NCBI GenBank assembly: GCA_937885815.1
Contig: CALABM010000248.1
Span: 1-16,385, forward strand
Direction of reading: 5' to 3'
DNA from: an uncultured Verrucomicrobiales bacterium
Lineage (GTDB): Bacteria > Verrucomicrobiota > Verrucomicrobiia > Verrucomicrobiales > Akkermansiaceae
Length of the DNA: 16,385 nucleotides
The notes beneath the pieces were generated by a model, which was given only the letters and a program-made list of their open reading frames with translations, had not been told where the DNA came from and ran no database searches. The first letter of the stretch is position 1. The number at the start of each line of letters is the position of its first letter. This document shows, piece after piece, positions 6,716 through 12,057 of this stretch. The position numbers and the translations under genes were made by a program.

Positions 6716-7663
6716 TTAGCGGCGTGAGCGCATCTGCTGAACTTTTTGCAGCAGTGCTTCCGGATTTTCAAAAGTTTTACGCAGTTCTGCTATCATCTGC
6801 TCTCTGATATCCTCCGGATAGCTGATTTCCGCTTCGCTGAGCACATAATCACGGGCTTTGAGTACATCCTCCACTGTTTGGGCGTGGTACAGCATAGCGT
6901 TCAGGCAAGGGAAAATCACAACGGAGCGCTTGCGCTCCATAATCAAATCTCTGTTTAAGGGATGAGCTTCTGCCAAGTAACGGTTGAATATTTCCGTCTG
7001 AATCTGGAAGTTGCGGTGGTGGGCACGTACCTCATTCATGAGGCTTTGCATTTGTGCATTCGCTGCCACCAGACTTCTCAGTCCGAGCGTGTCTTCAGGG
7101 TCTGTCTCCTCAATTTCCTTACGGATTGTTTCCAACGTGGATTGATAATTAGAGGGGAAATCCCTGTAAATATCAAAGAGGGCGCGAGCTTTATCCAATC
7201 CGCTGAGTGCTCTGGCTGCTGCAAGCTGGCGGCCGCGCTCGATGGCTTCATCCAGTATCACCGTGGTGGATTCCACATTCGGGCGGGCTCCTGAGAATCC
7301 TCCCAGTACCTCGCCTTCTGCATTCAGCACCAGCAGTGTTGGGAATCCGCGCACACCATAGCGGTTGCACAGTTCTTGACGGGCTGCTCTTACTTCAGCC
7401 GGAATGGTGCGGCGGGGGATATCTATCTCCACCAGCACCAGTTTGTCCGCAGCGTAGCTTTCAAACTCGGGCTTATCTAGTACGTCTCTCTTCAGGCGGA
7501 TGCAGTAACCGCACCAGTCAGAGCCTGTAAAGTTTACCAGAATGGCTTTTCCCTGTTGCGCGGCTTGTTCACGCGCGGCGTTCAAATCAGTCATCCATTC
7601 TGCTGCCATAGCCGGAGCTATGATAGCTGCCAGCCCCATAGGTACGATTAAACTTCGGAACAT
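6716..7663 (-). CDS. Secreted thioredoxin-like protein, WCGYC active site
   Basis: Paralogue of the 4369-5310 protein, 315 residues. Signal peptide MFRSLIVPMGLAAIIAPAMA, then AEWMTDLNAAR as in the paralogue; NFTGSDWCGYC with redox Cys51 and Cys54; VLVEIDIPRR; cis-Pro108 in RGFPTLLV. The helical second half includes EETDPEDTLGLR and the C-terminal module QTVEDVL to FENPEALLQKVQQ (262-310). The CxxC differs from the paralogue (GY against TY), which usually shifts the redox potential, and Cys128 of the paralogue is missing. An in-frame extension to 7864 is rejected because it would run through the uppS terminator and into uppS, and because the ATG at 7663 opens a proper signal peptide. It has its own promoter and appears monocistronic. 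Confidence 0.88.
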   Translation of the reverse strand: MFRSLIVPMGLAAIIAPAMAAEWMTDLNAAREQAAQQGKAILVNFTGSDWCGYCIRLKRDVLDKPEFESYAADKLVLVEIDIPRRTIPAEVRAARQELCNRYGVRGFPTLLVLNAEGEVLGGFSGARPNVESTTVILDEAIERGRQLAAARALSGLDKARALFDIYRDFPSNYQSTLETIRKEIEETDPEDTLGLRSLVAANAQMQSLMNEVRAHHRNFQIQTEIFNRYLAEAHPLNRDLIMERKRSVVIFPCLNAMLYHAQTVEDVLKARDYVLSEAEISYPEDIREQMIAELRKTFENPEALLQKVQQMRSRR

Positions 7664-7669
7664 AGGTAT

Positions 7670-7698
7670 ATTCTGCACTTCTTCAGAAGTCTCTGCAA
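7670..7698 (-). promoter_or_regulatory. Leaderless-type promoter of the 7663 thioredoxin-like gene
   Basis: Minus strand: TTGCAG (7698-7693), 17 bp, CAGAAT (7675-7670), then six bases (ATACCT) to the ATG. The spacing is the same as at the paralogue's promoter, so the mRNA should start at or next to the start codon. Confidence 0.62.
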
Positions 7699-7720
7699 GC
7701 CAAAATTGCTCGCAAGACGT

Positions 7721-7753
7721 AAAAAAAATCCCGCCCGGATGTGAATCCGGGCG
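7721..7753 (-). terminator. Strong intrinsic terminator of the kdsB-uppS unit
   Basis: A perfect nine-base-pair GC-rich stem (CGCCCGGAT, ATCCGGGCG) with a four-base loop, followed on the minus strand by GG and a run of eight T after one A. It lies 22 nt after the uppS stop. Confidence 0.93.
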
Positions 7754-7775
7754 AGAGAAGAGGAAAATCTGCTTC

Positions 7776-8501
7776 TTATCGTTTACCGAAGCGGCGGTTT
7801 CTTCCATGGTAGGATTGTAACGCCTCATCCAGCTCGGCGCGTCCGAAGTCCGGCCAGAGTACATCTGTAATCCATAGTTCGGAATAACTAATCTGCCAGA
7901 GCAGGTAATTGGAGATGCGCATTTCTCCGGAAGTGCGGATGAGCAAATCCGGGTCCGGCATGCCGGCCGTGTACAGCTGTGATTCTAATAGCTCCGGGGT
8001 GATATCCTCAGGTTTGAGCTCACCTTTCTGTGCCTTTTCGGCGAGGCGCCTAGCTGCTGCTGTGATTTCCTGGCGGGAACCGTAGGAAAGAGCCAGCACG
8101 AGGTTCATCGCTGTATTGTTTGCCGTTTTTTCTAGGCAAATCTCCAGCTGTTTGCGGCAGGATTTCGGCAGCATGTGCAGCTCTCCGATGGCATGGAGGC
8201 GTACGTTCTTTTCCATCAGTTCTGGCAGGCGGCTTTTCAGGTAGCTCGCCAGCATGTTCATCAGGTATGTCACCTCTATTTTGGAGCGCCCCCAGTTTTC
8301 TGTTGAAAAGGCATAGAGGGTGAGCCAAGGAATGCCTTTTTCGATGCAGAGGTCGAGTACACGCTGCACAGTTTCGCCGCCCCGTTCATGCCCTTTGGCC
8401 CGGGGTACTTTATGCTGCTCCGCCCAGCGGCCATTGCCATCCATGATGATGGCAATGTGCTGCGGGATATTCAGCTCTGCTGCGGGAGAATTAGAGCTCA
8501 T
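7776..8501 (-). CDS. uppS: Undecaprenyl diphosphate synthase (cis-prenyltransferase)
   Basis: Condenses farnesyl diphosphate with isopentenyl diphosphates to make the C55 lipid carrier for peptidoglycan and LPS O-antigen synthesis. The protein has 241 residues, typical for the family. Diagnostic are HIAIIMDGNGRWA (15-27) with the catalytic Asp21, YAFSTENW (63-70), the LIRTSGEMRISNYLLWQ region (187-203), and SELWITDVLWPDF (207-219). The family more often has RTGGE or RTSGE; both occur. ATG 8501 is used because the longer in-frame start at 8597 adds unrelated residues. It overlaps the 3' end of kdsB by eleven bases (an alternative ATG at 8510 would overlap by twenty), so translation is probably coupled. 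It ends the unit before a strong terminator. Confidence 0.95.
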   Translation of the reverse strand: MSSNSPAAELNIPQHIAIIMDGNGRWAEQHKVPRAKGHERGGETVQRVLDLCIEKGIPWLTLYAFSTENWGRSKIEVTYLMNMLASYLKSRLPELMEKNVRLHAIGELHMLPKSCRKQLEICLEKTANNTAMNLVLALSYGSRQEITAAARRLAEKAQKGELKPEDITPELLESQLYTAGMPDPDLLIRTSGEMRISNYLLWQISYSELWITDVLWPDFGRAELDEALQSYHGRNRRFGKR

Positions 8502-9312
8502 ACTCACCATATTCAGCGAGAATTGCTTCCACTCGCTCGATATCCTCCGGAGAATCCACGCCACTTGTTGTCTTGCGGCCTCGGTAGTCCACCTCAACCA
8601 TCTTCACACGCAGGCCATTGTAGAGGAAGCGCATCTGCTCCAGCCCTTCTACACAGCCCATTTCGTAATCGCTCTCAGGCAGCTCGAAGTAGTTTTTCAG
8701 CGCGGAATAGGTGTAGGAATACAGGCCTACATGGCGGCGCACAGGACTCTTGGGAAGGGTGGTGCGTGCTTTCTCCGGCTTGCGGATGGCCGGGATCGTG
8801 CTCTTGGAGAAGGCCATAGCGTAGCCGTCCTTGTCCACCAGAACCGTGGTGCCGCTGTACGGGGTGGTCTTCTTGCTTTCCACTAGGCGGTCATACTCAT
8901 TCCAGTCCAGATGAATGCAGGGCGTGAATACGTCTGCCGGAGCAGCCTTCCATGCATCAATGAGCTGCTGGATGACCCAGGGCGGGCACAGCGGGTTATC
9001 ACCCTGAAGATTGATGATGAAGCCGGGGGCTTCTGCCTGCTGGCTTACGGCGTCCCAGCAACGCTCCGTGCCGCTGCGGCAGGTCTCAGCTGTCATGACT
9101 GCCGGTATGTTGGCGCCGGTGCAGAAGTCGAGAATTCGGGTGTCATCCGTCGCTACCACATAATGGCAATTTTCATTGTGACGGCAGATGGACTCCGCGA
9201 TGTCCGCTACACGGCGAATCATTTCTTTTCCGGCGATTTTAACCAATGGCTTGCCCGGCAGGCGGGTGGAGGCATAGCGAGCCGGTATGACGATTAAGAT
9301 GGACTCTGACAT
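8491..9312 (-). CDS. kdsB: CMP-KDO synthetase (3-deoxy-manno-octulosonate cytidylyltransferase) or close relative
   Basis: Activates KDO to CMP-KDO for attachment to lipid A in the cytoplasm. The 273-residue protein has the nucleotide-binding start VIPARYASTRLPGKPL (8-23), TDDTRI (55-60), the metal-binding QGDNP (103-107), FSKSTIPAIR near 168-177, and GVDSPEDIERV near the C-terminus. It is about 25 residues longer than the E. coli enzyme. Two motifs deviate: QGDNP in place of the usual QGDEP, and STIPAIR for the usual ATIPWDR. These leave open another 3-deoxy-sugar acid as substrate. It is the first gene of the kdsB-uppS pair and starts about 30 nt after the predicted transcription start. Confidence 0.85.
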   Translation of the reverse strand: MSESILIVIPARYASTRLPGKPLVKIAGKEMIRRVADIAESICRHNENCHYVVATDDTRILDFCTGANIPAVMTAETCRSGTERCWDAVSQQAEAPGFIINLQGDNPLCPPWVIQQLIDAWKAAPADVFTPCIHLDWNEYDRLVESKKTTPYSGTTVLVDKDGYAMAFSKSTIPAIRKPEKARTTLPKSPVRRHVGLYSYTYSALKNYFELPESDYEMGCVEGLEQMRFLYNGLRVKMVEVDYRGRKTTSGVDSPEDIERVEAILAEYGEYEL

Positions 9313-9348
9313 ATCTGTTTTTGAGTGTAGGTGATTTTCTCTTTCGTT

Positions 9349-9377
9349 ATTCTACCCTGTCAGGCTTCGTTTGCCAA
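9349..9377 (-). promoter_or_regulatory. Promoter of kdsB-uppS
   Basis: Minus strand: TTGGCA (9377-9372), 17 bp, TAGAAT (9354-9349), then 36 nt to the ATG. Unlike most promoters here it would leave a leader of about 30 bases, which contains no clear Shine-Dalgarno. Confidence 0.65.
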
Positions 9378-9397
9378 GTAAAAACGTGCTGTAAGCG

Positions 9398-9420
9398 AGC
9401 GGAAATGCGGGATTTCCGCT
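9398..9420. repeat. Inverted repeat abutting the -35 of the 9456 gene
   Basis: AGCGGAAAT and ATTTCCGCT form a perfect nine-base-pair inverted repeat around GCGGG. Its last base is the first T of the TTGACA at 9420-9425. It lies between the two divergent promoters and is a candidate operator; it is not followed by a T-run on either strand. Confidence 0.5.
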
Positions 9421-9448
9421 TGACAAGCGCCTAAGAAGGCACTAATAT
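9420..9448 (+). promoter_or_regulatory. Leaderless-type promoter of the 9456 gene
   Basis: A consensus TTGACA (9420-9425), 17 bp, TAATAT (9443-9448), then seven bases to the ATG. The expected start point is the A of the start codon. Confidence 0.75.
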
Positions 9449-9455
9449 CCATCTT

Positions 9456-9848
9456 ATGAAGAGTTTCTGTATAGCAACGGTTCTTTGCTGTGCTACAGTT
9501 TGTGTGGCTCAGGCTGCGACTGAGGAGGAAGTGTGCTCTCAGCTGGAGAGCAGGCTTGCCGAGCAGGTGGAACTTCTTTCCGGTGTGACGGATGCCTCAA
9601 CCGCTGCTGCTGCAGTGAACCCGCTCAAAGAGAACCTTGCTCAGCTTGCCGCTCTTAATGATGTTATTTCCTCAGACCAACTCTGGAGTTTCATTGATAA
9701 TAATTTGGAGGTGAAGCTGGGGCTTATTGAACAGCTGCAGCTCCTCAGTGTGCAGTATTTCAGGCTTCAGCGGGCGCGTTTTTATTCCTGTGGTGCGTTA
9801 TGGCAGGTTCTTAAGCCTTATCTTAAGGCCTCCGGGGACGCTCGGTAA
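9456..9848 (+). CDS. Small secreted helical protein of unknown function
   Basis: I do not recognise this 130-residue protein. It has a signal peptide, MKSFCIATVLCCATVCVAQA, probably cleaved at residue 20. The mature part is about 110 residues and predicted entirely helical, with a DASTAAAAVNPL segment (45-56) and two late cysteines lost or gained around C27 and C112 that could form a disulfide. It is expressed from a good leaderless promoter, divergent from kdsB. Its last 26 bases overlap the end of the AP2-like gene on the other strand. Short secreted helical proteins with similar Ala-rich segments occur in Verrucomicrobiota, but I cannot name a family. Confidence 0.8.
   Translation: MKSFCIATVLCCATVCVAQAATEEEVCSQLESRLAEQVELLSGVTDASTAAAAVNPLKENLAQLAALNDVISSDQLWSFIDNNLEVKLGLIEQLQLLSVQYFRLQRARFYSCGALWQVLKPYLKASGDAR
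9810..9829. repeat. Small hairpins in the convergent gene overlap
   Basis: Two CTTAAG palindromes (9810-9815, 9822-9827) and an alternative stem GCCTTA/TAAGGC (9815-9820 with 9824-9829) lie where the 3' ends of the two convergent genes meet. There is no T-run, so a terminator role is weak. Confidence 0.3.
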
Positions 9849-10113
9849 CTGAAGCTTCTTTTTGCCGCAGGAGTTCCTGCAGGTGAGCCAGTTCCGCATC
9901 CATGTATTCAGGAAGTTTGTCTCTATGTTGGGACATCTGAGAGAATACTTCATCGCGGTAGCTTATGGCCTCGCGGTACGAATCTTCTTCCGAGCCGTAC
10001 TGCAGGTCCGAGAAATAGCGAGTGATAATACGGCCACAGCGCTGGATGCTTACTCTCCAGCCCTGAAAGTCCGTGTTTTCATATGTGTAGCGGGTGATGT
10101 TTTTGTTTTTCAT
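9823..10113 (-). CDS. AP2/ERF-like domain protein
   Basis: A 96-residue cytoplasmic protein. Residues 18-57, from QGWRVSIQRCG through RYFSDLQYG to YREAISYRDEVF, fit the bacterial AP2/ERF-like fold: strands carrying W-R-V-x-I and R-Y-F-S-D, then an amphipathic helix with YRDE. This domain binds DNA in plants and in bacterial HNH and integrase proteins, so a DNA-binding role is likely, though no nuclease or recombinase part is present. The C-terminal 40 residues are charged and may form a coiled coil. It converges on the 9456 gene with 26 bases of overlap. A TGACGTCA palindrome sits in its own promoter region. The neighbouring coiled-coil operon is divergent from it and a possible target. Confidence 0.75.
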   Translation of the reverse strand: MKNKNITRYTYENTDFQGWRVSIQRCGRIITRYFSDLQYGSEEDSYREAISYRDEVFSQMSQHRDKLPEYMDAELAHLQELLRQKEASVTERPRRP

Positions 10114-10127
10114 GGGTGTCAGGATTT

Positions 10128-10143
10128 AGTATATCTGACGTCA
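10128..10143 (-). promoter_or_regulatory. -10 box and TGACGTCA palindrome upstream of the AP2-like gene
   Basis: Minus strand TATACT (10133-10128) lies 14 nt before the ATG, leaving a leader of about seven bases. No good -35 was found. A perfect eight-base palindrome TGACGTCA (10136-10143) sits two bases upstream of the -10, a position suited to a repressor or activator. Confidence 0.45.
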
Positions 10144-10201
10144 CGGGGAGGGAATTGGTTCAATAACATGCAGGGAGAACAATTTGGCGGGGAAAAGATG
10201 T

Positions 10202-10230
10202 TTGACTTTGCTTGGAGTATATGCTAGTAT
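10202..10230 (+). promoter_or_regulatory. Promoter of the 10259-11983 operon
   Basis: TTGACT (10202-10207), 17 bp, TAGTAT (10225-10230), then 28 nt to the ATG at 10259. An in-frame ATG at 10229 overlaps the -10 and therefore cannot be the start if this promoter is used. Confidence 0.65.
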
Positions 10231-10258
10231 GCACTCAAGCGTACGAGCTGCTGATGAT

Positions 10259-10813
10259 ATGAGGTATTTAAGATTCACATGGCTGACAATAATGGCTGCT
10301 TTTGCTGTGCTTACCCCCGCAGTTTCTGCAGCTGACGGTGACGAGTCTCCGCGTACTCGTGCTGAGGAGCGCCGCGCTCTGCGTGAGCGTGAGCGAAAGG
10401 CGCGTGAAGAGCTGCGCCGTGCTCGCCGTGCCGGTGATCAGCAGGCTATTGCCATGGCTGAGGAGGAACTCGCAGATATTGAGCGTGCCAGTAATAGTGC
10501 CAGAGCGCAGAATGCGAATCTGGATGGCGAGTTTAACGCCCTGCGTGAAGCTCAGGCTCTGCTTGCTGAGGTAAATGATGAGCAATCTGCTAAGAAAGCC
10601 GCTCGCAAAATATCCTCTTTGTTCGGGCGCCTGCCGGTGCCGGTGGAAATGTCTGATTCCGACATTGAGCAGTGGTCCATTGAGCAGAATAAAGTGAGTG
10701 CTCAGATGGAACGCTTGCGTAATGAGCCTTATTTTGAGTCTTCCGGTCTGCAGGAAGCTTGGACAAATGTGACTGATCCTTTCTCCCGTAGGCGTGCTCA
10801 GAGGCGCCGTTAA
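10259..10813 (+). CDS. Exported charged coiled-coil protein
   Basis: Unrecognised protein of 184 residues. MRYLRFTWLTIMAAFAVLTPAVSA is a signal peptide, with cleavage after residue 24. The next 85 residues are almost entirely Arg, Glu, Ala and Leu (RAEERRALRERERKAREELRR and onward), the pattern of a long coiled coil. A less charged section follows (FGRLPVPVEMSDSDIEQW), and the C-terminus is SRRRAQRRR. The start was chosen because the longer in-frame ATGs (10184, 10229) lie in or before the promoter. It opens a three-gene operon with another secreted protein six bases downstream and a thioredoxin-like gene. Structural or scaffolding roles are plausible, with no direct evidence. Confidence 0.8.
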   Translation: MRYLRFTWLTIMAAFAVLTPAVSAADGDESPRTRAEERRALRERERKAREELRRARRAGDQQAIAMAEEELADIERASNSARAQNANLDGEFNALREAQALLAEVNDEQSAKKAARKISSLFGRLPVPVEMSDSDIEQWSIEQNKVSAQMERLRNEPYFESSGLQEAWTNVTDPFSRRRAQRRR

Positions 10814-10819
10814 AAAAGT

Positions 10820-11308
10820 ATGCGCTGTATCTTTACCATGCTGGTTATGCTGCCTCTGTTAGTTACAGCGGCTGAATCAGCTGGTAGCCTGACGCTGGAC
10901 CCCGCAGAGATGGAGCGTGCCCGGCGGCATGTGTTCGGTGGCGCAGGGATAAGCGCCACGCCAGCGGCGGCTCCCGCGCCGGCTAATCCCATCGTTCCTG
11001 CGCAGGCTTCGGAAGTTGAGCGTTGGCAAGCGGCGTTTGCCTCCGCCGGTACGGATTTGATGCCTGTGCTTCTGCTGGCTCTTCTTCAGGATATGAACCC
11101 CACCGTGCCCATGGCGGCGAATGTGGAAGCGTATACTGAGGCTTTGGCTCTGCACCGTAAGGCCGCGGCCGGAAATACTGAGGCCTGTATTCAGCTGGCT
11201 GATGCTTTCAGAGCAGGGTGCCTGAGCAGCGGCTTAAAACTGCCGTATAGCGAGCAACTGGCCGAGTTTGTGCTGCGCCGCGGCGGAATTGTTCCTGTAA
11301 AACCTTAA
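10820..11308 (+). CDS. Small secreted protein with a Sel1-like repeat
   Basis: A 162-residue protein with signal peptide MRCIFTMLVMLPLLVTA, an Ala/Pro-rich linker (44-62), and a helical C-terminal half. Residues 110-152 (ALHRKAAAGNTEACIQLADAF, then a G-C-L turn and EQLAEFVLRRG) resemble one Sel1-type repeat, a helical protein-binding unit. One repeat is weak evidence for the family. It starts six bases after the upstream stop, without a Shine-Dalgarno, and 21 bases before the thioredoxin-like gene, so all three are co-transcribed. Cys123 and Cys134 could form a disulfide and be a substrate of the thioredoxin-like neighbour; this is only a suggestion. Confidence 0.75.
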   Translation: MRCIFTMLVMLPLLVTAAESAGSLTLDPAEMERARRHVFGGAGISATPAAAPAPANPIVPAQASEVERWQAAFASAGTDLMPVLLLALLQDMNPTVPMAANVEAYTEALALHRKAAAGNTEACIQLADAFRAGCLSSGLKLPYSEQLAEFVLRRGGIVPVKP

Positions 11309-11329
11309 CCCCCAAATAAAGAGATAATT

Positions 11330-11983
11330 ATGACTAAAGCAATCAGACTGATGACACTGGCTCTGGGCCTGCTGGTAGCAGCTCCTGAGACAGTGAGTGC
11401 GCAGGAGCGCGAAGCTTCTTCTACGCCTGCTGCTAGGCAGGAGCGCCGCGGTGCTTCCGCCAACCGCCGCCAAGCTCGCAACCGCAGAGCAAGAGCCAGT
11501 GCCGTGCCGCAGGCTCTTAAGCGTGTGCGCCGCGTGAGTGGTCGAATTAATCAGAATGCCCTCGTTTATATATACTTGCAGTCCGCCAGCTGGTGCGGCC
11601 CCTGCCGCCAGGCTATGCCGGATGTGGTGGAGGAGTACAAGAAAATGCGTCGCGACGGCCGCGCTGAAATCGTGCTCATCGGTTGGGACCACACTGCGGA
11701 TGAAGTGAAGTCCTACATTGAAGGATATCGCTGCCGTATGCCTGCTGTGTTCCGCGAGGCTCGCAATGTGGACCGCCTGCCCGGGTTCACTATGGCTAGC
11801 GGCATTCCTACTGCTACCATGGTTGATGCCGATGGTAAGGTTATCAGGAGCGGTTCTCCCCTTGCTGTTGTTCCTACATGGCAGGCTGAGGTGGAGCGCA
11901 TTGAAGCTGAGCGTCAGGCTGCTCAGGAGGCAGAGGCTTCTGAGGATGATGCAGCTGATAAGCCTGCCTCTGATAACGACTGA
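11330..11983 (+). CDS. Secreted thioredoxin-like protein, WCGPC active site
   Basis: A 217-residue periplasmic thioredoxin-fold protein of the TlpA/thiol-disulfide type. Signal peptide to about residue 24 (VSA), then an Arg-rich linker (38-68, including RRQARNRRARA), the core VYIYLQSASWCGPCRQAMPD with redox Cys89 and Cys92, cis-Pro160 in SGIPTATMVDADG, and an acidic Glu/Asp/Ala tail (193-217). The basic linker and acidic tail are unusual additions to a thioredoxin. It resembles the 14017-14544 protein over the core. It is the last gene of the three-gene operon and ends before a hairpin terminator. A partial Shine-Dalgarno-like AGAG lies nine bases upstream of the ATG. The electron donor and substrate are unknown. 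Confidence 0.87.
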   Translation: MTKAIRLMTLALGLLVAAPETVSAQEREASSTPAARQERRGASANRRQARNRRARASAVPQALKRVRRVSGRINQNALVYIYLQSASWCGPCRQAMPDVVEEYKKMRRDGRAEIVLIGWDHTADEVKSYIEGYRCRMPAVFREARNVDRLPGFTMASGIPTATMVDADGKVIRSGSPLAVVPTWQAEVERIEAERQAAQEAEASEDDAADKPASDND

Positions 11984-12004
11984 TAAACTTTTATCTGTTC
12001 ATCT

Positions 12005-12039
12005 CACGGCGTGCCGGAGCATAGTGATGGCACGCCGTG
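12005..12039 (+). terminator. Hairpin ending the 10259-11983 operon
   Basis: Perfect eleven-base-pair arms CACGGCGTGCC and GGCACGCCGTG with a 13-base loop. Only TATTTG follows, a weak U-tract. It ends eighteen bases before the rarA ATG, so it also occupies the space where a rarA promoter would be. Confidence 0.65.
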
Positions 12040-12057
12040 TATTTGTCATAGATTTTG

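Noticed and set aside
7664..7864. N-terminal extension of the 7663 thioredoxin-like gene to 7864
   Set aside because: It would run through the uppS terminator and overlap uppS itself, while ATG 7663 opens a good signal peptide six bases after a -10.
9456..10113. A toxin-antitoxin pair formed by the small 9456 gene and the AP2-like gene
   Set aside because: The genes converge and do not form an operon, and the first product has a clear signal peptide, unlike known pairs.
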